This document shows positions 8,815 to 16,056 of a stretch of DNA of 26,178 bases, piece by piece; the first letter of the stretch is position 1; every line of letters begins with the position of its first letter. A program made the position numbers and the translations under genes. Under the pieces are notes generated by a model. The model made no database searches. It saw nothing but the letters and a program-made list of their open reading frames with translations, and was not told the DNA's origin. This stretch comes from a virus. The stretch lies in the IMG/VR virus record IMGVR_UViG_3300043773_000488, positions 1 to 26,178 of that record; one strand, given 5' to 3'.

Positions 8815-9040
8815 CAAGATTGTCTTTTACTTTTAGTTCGGTATTATTCATGAGCACTATGGTGCTGTGCTCTTCATCATCAGGCTGATATGCATGACTG
8901 ATGTCATCGGTGTTAAGGAGGAAGTCTATCTCTTGCGGATTCCGGTTCAGCACTTCATTGATCTCATCATCGAATCTCAATGCCTTTACCAGTATGAATC
9001 CATGTAGCATATCACCAGAGATCAATCGGGCATTGCTCAT
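8759..9040 (-). CDS. Hypothetical protein in the tail operon (93 aa)
   Basis: A small acidic protein with no signal or membrane segment. It reads MSNARLISGDMLHGFILVKA at the start and ends with NNTELKVKDNLDEIINKLRK. That C-terminal pattern, a short beta strand leading into an 'EEI..KL' helix, resembles a widespread Bacteroidetes phage fold in which a displayed peptide precedes an amphipathic helix, but I cannot name the family. It overlaps the upstream zinc-ribbon gene by 29 bases and runs into the chaperone gene. Its place between the terminase and the tail chaperones suggests a minor structural or assembly role. No function can be assigned from sequence. Confidence 0.65.
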   Translation of the reverse strand: MSNARLISGDMLHGFILVKALRFDDEINEVLNRNPQEIDFLLNTDDISHAYQPDDEEHSTIVLMNNTELKVKDNLDEIINKLRKATAINWLVN

Positions 9041-9221
9041 CCTTTACTCTTGTTTTGGCAGGCAGGAAGCACCCACACTCCTTGCAAGTATTGGTGAGCT
9101 TAATCTTGTTCGGGCACAGGTTGCACATCGGCATCCTTGTCTCCATCAGGTCTCTGCTCTCCTTGCTGTCCAAGGCCCACAGCCACCATCCTTTGTAAAT
9201 TGATATTAACTTCTTTAGCAT
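9012..9221 (-). CDS. Small zinc-ribbon-like protein (69 aa)
   Basis: The C-terminal half has CNLCPNKIKL, then CKECGCFLPAKTRVKDEQC, then PIDLW, which gives two CxxC pairs plus a further Cys and predicts a zinc ribbon. This Cys pattern with a closing CP..W is common in small phage and plasmid proteins of Bacteroidetes. The N-terminus is basic and aromatic (MLKKLISIYKGWWLWALD). I chose the ATG at 9221; a TTG six bases upstream is also open. It overlaps the end of the preceding gene by seven bases and the next gene by 29. It may bind nucleic acid or serve in assembly; the sequence does not tell which. Confidence 0.7.
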   Translation of the reverse strand: MLKKLISIYKGWWLWALDSKESRDLMETRMPMCNLCPNKIKLTNTCKECGCFLPAKTRVKDEQCPIDLW

Positions 9222-9559
9222 GCGCAATCAATTAAGTTTATTACTCCAGTGTCACCTGGATCAATGTTGCTGTTCACCACACTGAAGCTTATGCAGGTAT
9301 ATTCCTGCTCACAGATGGTGAAGTTCTCACATGACATCAGGCTTATGGTGTAGCCTTGCAGTGGATCAATCTTTACTCCGCTGATGGTGATCATGCCATC
9401 CCCATCTGACTCAACAGGAAAGGATTGAATGCGATTGGTGGCATTGTGCCTGATGTTTACCTGGTAGCCTGTGTCTGGTGTCACCACACCAAAGGTGATG
9501 CCACTGGCACACTGATCAACTATAATTCCAGAATCAAAGCATGGACTGCATACGCTCAT
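9215..9559 (-). CDS. Cys-rich structural-type protein next to terminase (114 aa)
   Basis: The ATG at 9559 overlaps the terminase stop by four bases (ATGA), so translational coupling is likely. A longer frame to 9601 would lie inside the terminase gene and is rejected. The protein starts MSVCSPCFDSGIIVDQCASG and contains a beta-rich middle (TPDTGYQVNIRHNATNR, DGDGMITISGVKIDPLQGY). It ends with a second Cys cluster (SCENFTICEQEYTC, DCAC). Beta strands and Cys pairs resemble the tail proteins further along the operon. There is no signal peptide or membrane helix. It is probably a small virion protein, perhaps a tail terminator, connector or decoration component, but no family is recognised. Confidence 0.7.
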   Translation of the reverse strand: MSVCSPCFDSGIIVDQCASGITFGVVTPDTGYQVNIRHNATNRIQSFPVESDGDGMITISGVKIDPLQGYTISLMSCENFTICEQEYTCISFSVVNSNIDPGDTGVINLIDCAC

Positions 9560-10833
9560 AAGTAACGCTTTAGTATTGCGTTTACAAAGTAACGAAAACA
9601 ATCTAAAAAGTCAGCACGTTCAGTTAAGTTTTTACGATTGCTCTTTATGATCTGGCCATCAGCATTACATTGCACCTGCTTGGCATCGAACACAAAGCCC
9701 TTGCACCGCTTGCTGTTGACCTTGATATCAAGCTTGCGCAGTGCTGCATTGCAATCAATCCTGCTATTGTAGTGAGTAGGATTGGCTGGAATCAAGAATT
9801 GGCTGTCCGATAATTGCAGCCTCCGCTTGATCTGTGTATAGGCTGATGAGTTATCCCTTTGCTGCACTGTGCCACCTTTGCCCATCGCATCCCCTGTGAT
9901 CCTGATGAGGCCCATTGGCACACCTAGCGCAAGCACAGCATCACAGAACGCATCCACGCTGCCCCTCTCAATCTTGATCTCATCAACTACATTGGCCCCT
10001 CTGCCGGTGTGCTGAATCACCAGGGCACACAGTGGATTGATGTTGAAGTCAACACTGATGTGCACAGGCACGTTGCTGTTTAGCTGCACGCTGTCATCAA
10101 TGTGTTTCTCATCGGCCCACTCATACAGGAACGGATTAGACACCTCATCCATCACATCCCAATCACCCTCCACGAATCGGGCATACTGCACTGGTGGCAG
10201 CTCCTTTAAGCTCTCAAGGTACTCAGCAGGGATGTGCGGATTATCAGTGATCTTGGATGGTATGAATGTCCACCTTTGCGGCAGTGTGCCCTCCTTGTAT
10301 CTTTCGTAAATGATTGACTTCACCCAATTATTGGCAGGGTTGCAAGTTGCCAGGCAGATGATCGGTGGCTTGCCCTCTGCCTTGTTCCATGATCCAATTC
10401 TTTCCTGCACCTTGTAGAATGTTTGCTCCTGGAGCTCATTCACCTCATCCAATCCTGCCCCGTTTACCTCAAGCCCTTTGAATCGGTTTAAGTCCTTATC
10501 CTCATCGTAGGACTCAGCCATAAACATCAGCTCTGATCCATTGATAAACTGCACCACCTGTGTATCTCTATTCCATGAGCTCACATACTCATTGATGCCA
10601 TCGGCTAAGATGGAGCTAAAGGATGGAAAGGTGGTACGCTTAAGATCGGGCAGTGACTTACGGATGATCACCCACCGGCTCCTTGGATATTGCAAAGAAA
10701 GATAGGTTAATGTGAGCAGGAGCCAATATGTCTTACCACCTCTGATGGCCCCTCCGAATACAATCACCCGGTATTCTCCTGATGCTGCTGCATCAAAGGC
10801 AGTGCTCTGCCTGCCGGTTAATTCATACTGCAT
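9556..10833 (-). CDS. terL: Terminase large subunit (425 aa)
   Basis: This is the packaging motor, which pumps DNA into the prohead with ATP and cuts the concatemer. The ATPase half has Walker A GAIRGGKT (residues 28-35), a Walker B region GAGLDEV (D129/E130) and the coupling motif ATCNPANNW near residue 165. The nuclease half has an RNase H-like first acidic residue in HISVDFNINP (D262), a second in RITGDAMGKGG (D315) and a third in the C-terminal RADFLDCFRYF. The length is usual for the family. The ATG at 10833 shares one base with the stop of the small upstream gene (TGATG), with GGAGGAG just before it; a GTG one codon upstream is also open. The usual next genes, portal and capsid, do not follow. 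Confidence 0.95.
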   Translation of the reverse strand: MQYELTGRQSTAFDAAASGEYRVIVFGGAIRGGKTYWLLLTLTYLSLQYPRSRWVIIRKSLPDLKRTTFPSFSSILADGINEYVSSWNRDTQVVQFINGSELMFMAESYDEDKDLNRFKGLEVNGAGLDEVNELQEQTFYKVQERIGSWNKAEGKPPIICLATCNPANNWVKSIIYERYKEGTLPQRWTFIPSKITDNPHIPAEYLESLKELPPVQYARFVEGDWDVMDEVSNPFLYEWADEKHIDDSVQLNSNVPVHISVDFNINPLCALVIQHTGRGANVVDEIKIERGSVDAFCDAVLALGVPMGLIRITGDAMGKGGTVQQRDNSSAYTQIKRRLQLSDSQFLIPANPTHYNSRIDCNAALRKLDIKVNSKRCKGFVFDAKQVQCNADGQIIKSNRKNLTERADFLDCFRYFVNAILKRYL

Positions 10834-10949
10834 CACTCCTCCTCATCATCATAATCAGGCATGGTGTCCCTGATCATAACGAACATCACCAGAGCAATGC
10901 ATAAGATGCCGGCTGTAAGCATCAAGCCAATGATCAATCCTTTAAGCAT
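10833..10949 (-). CDS. 38-aa membrane peptide between the terminase genes
   Basis: This short ORF starts at an ATG inside the end of the upstream DUF5681 gene (overlap of eight bases) and ends with a TGA that overlaps the terminase ATG by one base. It encodes MLKGLIIGLMLTAGILCIAL then VMFVMIRDT and an acidic tail PDYDDEEE. Residues 2-26 form one strong transmembrane helix and the C-terminus is highly charged. The exact fit between two overlapping junctions and the clear helix/charge pattern support a real gene despite its size. The role is unknown; a small membrane-active or coupling peptide are both possible. Confidence 0.6.
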   Translation of the reverse strand: MLKGLIIGLMLTAGILCIALVMFVMIRDTMPDYDDEEE

Positions 10950-11253
10950 CGGGCTCCTTTGTCTTAATTATCACAAGTGGCTCGGTAGTCTTAAGAGTGG
11001 TCTCACTCGTCTGCTTTGGCTTGCCATAGCCACGATCAAGCAGGAGCTCGGCCGCCCTGGTGTCACCCTTCTTGGCCTTGGCATGAAGGGCCATCAGTAT
11101 TTCCTCAGCAGCAGTGAGCCCATCTTTGTTCTCCTTGCCCAATACATTGGCAAGCAGGATGTGAAGGTCTGGAAGCTTAGGTGGTCGGCCATTTGGATTG
11201 CCAGACTGTCCTTTCTTGAATTTATGTGGTATTATATTTTCAGGCTTTGGCAT
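10942..11253 (-). CDS. Small terminase subunit candidate, DUF5681-like (103 aa)
   Basis: The N-terminus PHKFKKGQSGNPNGRPPKLP is the hallmark of the DUF5681 family, found in phage and mobile elements just before large terminases. A helical segment follows, AAEEILMALHAKAKKGDTRA, and then AELLLDRGYGKPKQ, with the last part disordered and Lys/Thr-rich. The small size, basic DNA-binding N-terminus and position directly upstream of the large terminase make it the best small-terminase candidate, which would recognise the packaging site. The family is recognised; the terminase role is inferred from context. It overlaps the next small gene by eight bases. Confidence 0.75.
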   Translation of the reverse strand: MPKPENIIPHKFKKGQSGNPNGRPPKLPDLHILLANVLGKENKDGLTAAEEILMALHAKAKKGDTRAAELLLDRGYGKPKQTSETTLKTTEPLVIIKTKEPDA

Positions 11254-11271
11254 CGCTGTATTGTCGCTGTT

Positions 11272-11583
11272 TCAATTATCAAAGAATCTGGCTATTGCAT
11301 CAGTGAACTCTTCAATCTTATCAATCTGCTCCCGGCTATTGTCATAATGCAAGTCAATATCCAATCTGTCAATGGTGCGCCACTTATCTGCTCCATTGGT
11401 GAAGTAAACACGCAAACGAGGGATGTTAAGTTTTTGAGCTATCTCATACACCTCAGCAGATGCTCTGTCCTCATTTCGGGCCGTAATGATAAATACATCA
11501 TCACCTCTGTCAATTGCTCTTTGTGCGATTAACTGACCGGCCTCAGTGTCCAGGACTCCATCTATGTCAAAGCTAATTCTCAT
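11272..11583 (-). CDS. HAD-superfamily phosphatase/nucleotidase (103 aa)
   Basis: Four HAD motifs are visible: the DxD nucleophile in FDIDGVLDT (D6 and D8), the Thr of motif II in IITARN (T34), a lysine in NGADKW (K67) and the motif IV aspartate in DLHYDNSREQI (D81). The length is near the minimum for a cap-less HAD hydrolase, similar to phage 5'-nucleotidase or polynucleotide 3'-phosphatase relatives. The substrate is probably a small phosphate ester or nucleotide. The start overlaps the stop of the 46-residue gene by four bases (ATGA), and the end is 18 bases from the small terminase candidate. The enzyme class is well supported; the substrate is not. Confidence 0.85.
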   Translation of the reverse strand: MRISFDIDGVLDTEAGQLIAQRAIDRGDDVFIITARNEDRASAEVYEIAQKLNIPRLRVYFTNGADKWRTIDRLDIDLHYDNSREQIDKIEEFTDAIARFFDN

Positions 11584-11720
11584 TTGCGCCTTTTGCTTCT
11601 GTACTTCTCAGCCTCAGCATAAGCAATGGCTGTGGCCTGCTCAGGTGAATATCCTTCCTCAATGAGCTTGCGGATGTTCATCTGAATGATCTGTGGGCTG
11701 TCTCCTTGGAATAATGGCAT
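11580..11720 (-). CDS. 46-aa phage protein of the 'MPLF.G.S' type
   Basis: A short ORF in the gap between two longer genes reads MPLFQGDSPQIIQMNIRKLI, then EEGYSPEQATAIAYAEAEKY and a basic end RSKRRK. This matches a common small phage/mobile-element pattern (a start like MPL..GKS, a helix, an 'EAG.P..QA.AIA' stretch and a basic tail). The ATG at 11720 is two bases from the stop of the upstream gene, and the TGA overlaps the HAD start (ATGA). A -7-like TAAATTTG sits four bases before the ATG. The function is unknown; this type of protein is often found near structural or packaging genes. Confidence 0.75.
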   Translation of the reverse strand: MPLFQGDSPQIIQMNIRKLIEEGYSPEQATAIAYAEAEKYRSKRRK

Positions 11721-11721
11721 G

Positions 11722-12099
11722 TTACAAATTTAAAGATATTTTTTCAATTATCGCAGCCTCATTGATTGAGTTTACCTCAAAGCCTGCTCTCATCAATTCG
11801 GCGTACTGACTTGCGTAAATAACAAGGTTTAGGAATTTATGATTGTAATGCACCTTCACAGTAAAGACATCATTGTCTTGATCATCTGCACTCTGAAGCA
11901 GCAGGCCGAATCGGTATAGGTCATCTTCTGCATTGATCAGTGTCTTATTCGTTACCTCAAAGCTGCTTATCGAATGCTCAGGGATGGCAATGGCCACTTC
12001 ATACTCAAGGCCCGGATGTGTGAGATATCCGAACAAATAAGCCCTATCTTCAATCTCTGATCTGATGAGCACACCTGCCCTTAATCGCTTAGTCTGCAT
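11722..12099 (-). CDS. Hypothetical protein (125 aa)
   Basis: I chose the ATG at 12099 (MQTKRLRAGVLIRSEIEDRA), which overlaps the end of the upstream gene by 11 bases; a longer frame from 12132 would run further into that gene. The sequence is mixed alpha/beta and acidic (NAEDDLYRFGLLLQSADDQD, VHYNHKFLNLVIYASQYAE), with no membrane segment, signal or recognisable catalytic motif. It sits in the run of small genes between the methyltransferase and the packaging module, with neighbours overlapping on both sides. No function can be proposed. Confidence 0.6.
   Translation of the reverse strand: MQTKRLRAGVLIRSEIEDRAYLFGYLTHPGLEYEVAIAIPEHSISSFEVTNKTLINAEDDLYRFGLLLQSADDQDNDVFTVKVHYNHKFLNLVIYASQYAELMRAGFEVNSINEAAIIEKISLNL
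11725..11732 (-). promoter_or_regulatory. TAAATTTG, -7-like box four bases before an ATG
   Basis: The box matches TAnnTTTG exactly and lies four bases before the ATG at 11720. It overlaps the last codons of the upstream gene (TTA AAT TTG), so it may be coding coincidence. No clear -33 element is seen. Confidence 0.25.
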
Positions 12100-12316
12100 A
12101 GTTCTCAAATGTTGACATGAAGTATTGCTCACCTGGTGAAGTGTACTGCCTTGATGTGCTCTTGTTTAGTAGCTCATGCATCTGCCCATCATTGAAGGCA
12201 TCAATGATCATCTGCCGTTCAATTTTTTGAGCCTCCAATAAAAGCTCCAGGCTTGGCTTGCGGCCGTTTGTGATCTGGCTGAATAGCCACTCACTGACTC
12301 TTGTGTTAGCATCCAT
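12089..12316 (-). CDS. Small hypothetical protein with 'QMIIDAF..G' motif (75 aa)
   Basis: The ATG at 12316 (MDANTRVSEWLFSQITNGRK) overlaps the preceding gene by 11 bases. The longer frame to 12361 lies inside that gene and is less likely. The body ends with KIERQMIIDAFNDGQM and later SPGEQYFMSTFENYAD. The same arrangement (an 'IVDAF.EG' helix followed by GEQYF) occurs in the 97-residue protein at 18340-18633. Such short proteins recur in Bacteroidetes phages, so this pair is probably one family present twice. No enzyme motif, membrane segment or signal is present. Confidence 0.65.
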   Translation of the reverse strand: MDANTRVSEWLFSQITNGRKPSLELLLEAQKIERQMIIDAFNDGQMHELLNKSTSRQYTSPGEQYFMSTFENYAD

Positions 12317-12503
12317 AATGTTCTGATTTTTGTGTTTTAGTTTGGTGTGAGATTGTTTCAAGGTAGTTAGCCACCATCTTGTAAATGATTATCTTATGCG
12401 AGATAGGCACACGCAAGGTGATGTTGATGGTGGGCTCACCATACTTTGGCTTTCGCCCTGCCCCTGCCCGGACTCCACCTCTTGTGCTTTTGACTGTTTG
12501 CAT
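12306..12503 (-). CDS. Small DNA-binding protein candidate, basic GRKPKYG motif (65 aa)
   Basis: The N-terminus is Gly/Arg-rich: STRGGVRAGAGRKPKYGEPT. Next comes INITLRVPISHKIIIYKMVA, a beta strand plus helix typical of ribbon-helix-helix (MetJ/Arc) proteins; many Bacteroidetes mobile-element RHH proteins open with the same GGxRxGAGRK stretch. The GRKPK core also resembles an AT-hook. The protein probably binds DNA as a dimer and may regulate transcription of this operon. It starts 15 bases after the upstream stop, with TATCTTTG four bases before the ATG. The family is inferred from motif and size. Confidence 0.65.
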   Translation of the reverse strand: MQTVKSTRGGVRAGAGRKPKYGEPTINITLRVPISHKIIIYKMVANYLETISHQTKTQKSEHYGC

Positions 12504-12507
12504 GGTA

Positions 12508-12515
12508 CAAAGATA
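12508..12515 (-). promoter_or_regulatory. TATCTTTG, -7-like box four bases before an ATG
   Basis: An exact match to the Bacteroidetes -7 element TAnnTTTG lies in the 15-base gap, with TACC between it and the ATG at 12503. Such spacing would place the transcription start at or near the start codon. No convincing -33 TTTG is visible upstream. Confidence 0.35.
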
Positions 12516-12518
12516 AGT

Positions 12519-12755
12519 TTATTTGATTGCGTTGTGCAGTTTGATGTTGTTTTTTTTAAGAAGCTTTATCCAATCGTAGCATCTGAGCAGGTACCAATAC
12601 TCCACTGGAGACTGTGGCCGGGCATGATTAAGCTGCTGCTTGTAGCTGTCATGAGTCAACTTGGTGCTGTGGTATCTGATCGGCCCATCCAGAAGCGGCC
12701 CATCTTCTGGAATCAGCTCATTCATGGCCTTGCGGATTTTATCGGGTAGTGTCAT
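12519..12755 (-). CDS. Hypothetical protein (78 aa)
   Basis: A small basic protein beginning MTLPDKIRKAMNELIPEDGP and ending WYLLRCYDWIKLLKKNN followed by IKLHNAIK. It is helical at both ends with a Pro/Gly-containing middle, and has no Cys clusters, signal or membrane segment. It lies 48 bases after the methyltransferase stop and 15 bases before the ribbon-helix-helix candidate, so it is cotranscribed with them. I do not recognise the family. Its codon use looks like the phage background rather than the AT-rich methyltransferase gene. Confidence 0.6.
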   Translation of the reverse strand: MTLPDKIRKAMNELIPEDGPLLDGPIRYHSTKLTHDSYKQQLNHARPQSPVEYWYLLRCYDWIKLLKKNNIKLHNAIK

Positions 12756-12803
12756 GGCGAAAGTTTATAGCGGCTATAAGATAGTTACCAGCAATGCTAC
12801 CGA

Positions 12804-13490
12804 CTACCATAATCGAAGCTGTGCTGTAAAATTTTTAAACCTTGCTTCCTGTGCTTCAAAATAGGTTTTATCAATCTCAAAGCCAACAAAAGAAAAGCCG
12901 TTTTTATGACAAGCTATTCGACTACTTCCGCTTCCAACGTGGGTATCTAAAATCAAATCGCCTTCCTTTGCGTATTGTTTCAATAGCCATTCATATAAAG
13001 CAACTGGTTTTTGTGTTGGGTGTATTCGTTCCTCCTTATCTTTCATATTCTGTTGTATCATTCCGTTCCAAGTGTATTTGAAAATCTTTGCACCAGTTGT
13101 AAAAGTGGCAAAGGCTATTTCACAATCCGCAAAATTTCCACTATTATTCTTATCCCAAACTATCACACAAGGCGTTGAGTTTAGGTGTTCAATAAGGTAA
13201 TTTGCTCCCCACACAATTTGATTTTTAGATACCCTTTTCAGTTCATCCCAATACTCTTTTGTTGGCTTTGCGTTTGATAAGCTGTTATAGTGATAATCCC
13301 CTGCTTTCCCTTTGTTGCTTACACTAATCTGTTTCATACTATCATAGTTATCAGTATAAGGCACATCTACAATAGCAAGGTTAAAAAATTTATCAGGGTA
13401 TCGCTTCATTCCGATTATACAATCCTCCATATAAACCGCACTGCTGGTAACATCGGTTTGGCAAAATGGGGGCTGACTGCTTTCTATCAT
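12804..13490 (-). CDS. DNA (adenine-N6 or cytosine-N4) methyltransferase (228 aa)
   Basis: The order is that of the beta class of amino-methyltransferases. The catalytic motif IV is NLAIVDVPYTDNY (residues 37-49) and comes first. HPTQKPVALYEWLLKQ follows (157-172), then the AdoMet-binding motif I ILDTHVGSGSS (180-190) and FVGFEID. The catalytic tetrad reads DVPY (42-45) instead of the usual DPPY. The protein would methylate DNA using S-adenosylmethionine, probably to protect phage DNA from host restriction. No restriction enzyme is adjacent, so it is an orphan. The gene looks more AT-rich than its neighbours, which hints at separate acquisition. It begins three bases after a 36-codon ORF. The target sequence cannot be read from the protein. 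Confidence 0.9.
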   Translation of the reverse strand: MIESSQPPFCQTDVTSSAVYMEDCIIGMKRYPDKFFNLAIVDVPYTDNYDSMKQISVSNKGKAGDYHYNSLSNAKPTKEYWDELKRVSKNQIVWGANYLIEHLNSTPCVIVWDKNNSGNFADCEIAFATFTTGAKIFKYTWNGMIQQNMKDKEERIHPTQKPVALYEWLLKQYAKEGDLILDTHVGSGSSRIACHKNGFSFVGFEIDKTYFEAQEARFKNFTAQLRLW

Positions 13491-13493
13491 CTT

Positions 13494-13604
13494 TTATCTG
13501 TTATTGAACATTAGTAATTCTAATCGGCTTTTGTGGGTTAAATTCCCCCACTTCGCCAAGCCGTAAACGTTATCGGCAATTTGATTTTTTACTTTATCTA
13601 TCAT
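13494..13604 (-). CDS. 36-aa ORF upstream of the methyltransferase
   Basis: The ORF runs from the ATG at 13604 to a TAA three bases before the methyltransferase ATG. It encodes MIDKVKNQIADNVYGLAKWG, NLTHKSRLELL and MFNNR, with an A-rich stretch (AAAAGATTGAAAAC) before the start. The peptide has a plausible amphipathic helix and no membrane segment. The tight fit against the methyltransferase gene suggests translational coupling or a leader peptide. It is small and unrecognised, so it could be a chance frame. Confidence 0.4.
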   Translation of the reverse strand: MIDKVKNQIADNVYGLAKWGNLTHKSRLELLMFNNR

Positions 13605-13642
13605 GTTTTCAATCTTTTAATTGTTTTTAGGTTGGTTCAATC

Positions 13643-13931
<289 letters not shown>

Positions 13932-13932
13932 C

Positions 13933-16056
13933 TTAGGTTGGTATTCTGGTGACATAGTACATCATGACTTTTGAATTATCCTTTGTCCTGCGCTGCTTCT
14001 CGTAGCCTAAAGACGTTAAGATTGATCCGATGCGCTGCAAGTTCAGATGTGTGAGCTTGGTCTCTGCAATCAGTGATTGCTGAATATCGGTCAGTGACAT
14101 CCACTCCCCATACGATGTGGAAGAGCCAGGAGTCAGCTTCTTGTGGATTAGATCCTCCTCTGGTGTAGAGTGCTTAAAGATATCGGTGGCCTCATTAAGA
14201 TGCTCAATATCGTGCCTCAATATAGTGCAGTCATATCCAGCCCGGTACAGTGCATAGAGCTCCCTCCACAGATCAACCTTATTGACTTTGTTGTATAGCT
14301 CCTGATCAATATCATTGATGTGGATGGGGAGCTGCCGCCTGTTGCCGGTTGGATCGTTTAAGATCTGAGTCTCATTCGATGTGCCGCAAAATACTGCAAG
14401 CCGCCTCATGTCCACAGACACCCTGCCATACGGTTCCCGGATATTTATAAACTCCTTTGATGTTAATTCTTTAAGCCTCTTCTCCTCTTTCTTTGATTTA
14501 CCTCCGTACTCATCATCCAGGATAATCAATTTTTTACACATCAAGATCTCATCATCCTTGCCGGCATCCATCTTTGATTCTGCGAATAGGTAGCGCAGCT
14601 CCTTTGGTAGCAGATACCGGAACCAATGTGTTTTACCTGTGCCCTGCTTCTCTCCGCTAAAGATCAGCACCAATGGTGAGTGCTGACCGTATGCCGATGC
14701 AACCACCGACACCAACCACTTGCCAATCCATTTGTCAAAGTTTGGAGTATCAGATACCACGCTATTGATTAGCATGTCCACATTTGGATATTCGGTATCA
14801 GTGTGCAGCTCATCCTCAAAAAACTCATGGAGCGGATTGTAAGTCTCAATCCGATTGGAGAAAATGATGGATGTGATCAGGTCTTTAGTGGTCTCTTTAT
14901 AGATTGCTTTGCAGTCCAGAAAGATTGAATTAAGATCGGTGTCATCAATCGGCTTACCATCAAGCTCAACATTGCGAGTCACCACGTTTTTTCGCAGTGG
15001 GTAAGTCTTTATAAATGCAGCAATATCAGCACTTACGTTCTCACTTTTATATTTAATATCCTTGACAACTATCTCATTGACAACTTCAGCAGATTGCTGC
15101 TCCGATACACCCGAATCAGTTAGAGATTTCATGATATCCTCTGGAGACATTCCAGAGGCCCTAAGTGATGTCACTGAGCGCATTAGCTCCTTTGACTCCT
15201 CAGAGTAGATTGTGATGCCGTTTTGCTTCGCATGGTAATATAAACTACCAATTGTGGATTTCTTGCCTTTAGACTCAGAATGGTTCTTTAAGCATGCCGA
15301 ATATTGGGCATCACAATCTAAGCTGTTGTACTTAGATGAGTGGCTGCTTAATGTGTGAAAGTAGTCACGACCACCTTCACCAAACTCACTAACCAATGAA
15401 TAGGCAATTGAGATCCACTCAGAATAGTCCTCACAAAGATTTAGGCCCTTGCGATCCATTGCCTCAATCATGGCATCAAAGTCGGATTTGATCACTGCCA
15501 CCTTAGATATCTTACGATCCTTTGGTTTGGGCAGGTACTTCTTAAATATCACTGCCTTGGTGTTGATGTATATCCAGGGATCATAAGATATGAATCTGGC
15601 CCTGGAGACATTCTTGCCGGACTGATCAACAATGAGCTGATAGGAATTGTAAAGGTAGGATGCTATGCCGTTGAACGCATCTGCATGCCTGGTGCCATCA
15701 ATCTTGAATATCAGGCACAGCCCATTGCCACCGATGGAGACAAAGGCAGCATAAACGTGCGGATCAGCCTGCACTAACTTCTTGACATCTTCTGGCTGCT
15801 CCAGATTGTCAATGTCAATGGCTATAAATCCAGAGTGGGCACGTAGGCCATCATCATTTGGAGCACTGAAAGATCCAGAGACACGAACTAATGGAGCTGA
15901 CTTTTTTCGGTTTGCCTTCTTGTCTTTGTCTTTCTCGGCCCTTACATTGAGCACGATGTCCTGCCACTTTCCGGTGCGCACCCCTTCCAGGAAGGATGAC
16001 ACCTCAATGTCCACATCAGTGGTGTCATAGATATTGTTATACTGAGATATGATCAT
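13933..16056 (-). CDS. Primase-helicase: BT4734/VirE-type N-terminal, PriCT and SF3-like ATPase domains (707 aa)
   Basis: The probable replication initiator. Residues about 1-175 form an archaeo-eukaryotic-primase-like domain of the BT4734/VirE N-terminal type, with FIAIDIDNLEQ (D81/D83) and SIGGNGLCLIFKI. A PriCT-like helical domain follows at about 190-285 (YSEWISIAYSLVSEFGEGGR). The C-terminal helicase ATPase has Walker A GEKQGTGKT (468-476), Walker B LIILDDEYGG (510-519) and the VirE-type sensor FCGTSNETQILNDPTGNRRQ (556-575). A winged-helix-like tail follows (about 640-707). It would synthesise primers and unwind DNA, recruiting host polymerase. The start overlaps the VRR-NUC stop by four bases (ATGA). 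Iteron-like repeats lie just after its stop. Confidence 0.92.
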   Translation of the reverse strand: MIISQYNNIYDTTDVDIEVSSFLEGVRTGKWQDIVLNVRAEKDKDKKANRKKSAPLVRVSGSFSAPNDDGLRAHSGFIAIDIDNLEQPEDVKKLVQADPHVYAAFVSIGGNGLCLIFKIDGTRHADAFNGIASYLYNSYQLIVDQSGKNVSRARFISYDPWIYINTKAVIFKKYLPKPKDRKISKVAVIKSDFDAMIEAMDRKGLNLCEDYSEWISIAYSLVSEFGEGGRDYFHTLSSHSSKYNSLDCDAQYSACLKNHSESKGKKSTIGSLYYHAKQNGITIYSEESKELMRSVTSLRASGMSPEDIMKSLTDSGVSEQQSAEVVNEIVVKDIKYKSENVSADIAAFIKTYPLRKNVVTRNVELDGKPIDDTDLNSIFLDCKAIYKETTKDLITSIIFSNRIETYNPLHEFFEDELHTDTEYPNVDMLINSVVSDTPNFDKWIGKWLVSVVASAYGQHSPLVLIFSGEKQGTGKTHWFRYLLPKELRYLFAESKMDAGKDDEILMCKKLIILDDEYGGKSKKEEKRLKELTSKEFINIREPYGRVSVDMRRLAVFCGTSNETQILNDPTGNRRQLPIHINDIDQELYNKVNKVDLWRELYALYRAGYDCTILRHDIEHLNEATDIFKHSTPEEDLIHKKLTPGSSTSYGEWMSLTDIQQSLIAETKLTHLNLQRIGSILTSLGYEKQRRTKDNSKVMMYYVTRIPT

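Noticed and set aside
9560-9601. Longer N-terminus for the Cys-rich protein next to the terminase
   Set aside because: It overlaps terminase coding sequence; the ATGA junction at 9559-9556 is the better start.
10861-11532. 223-codon plus-strand frame opposite the terminase small subunit and HAD genes
   Set aside because: Both minus-strand genes beneath it have clear family motifs; the plus frame has none.
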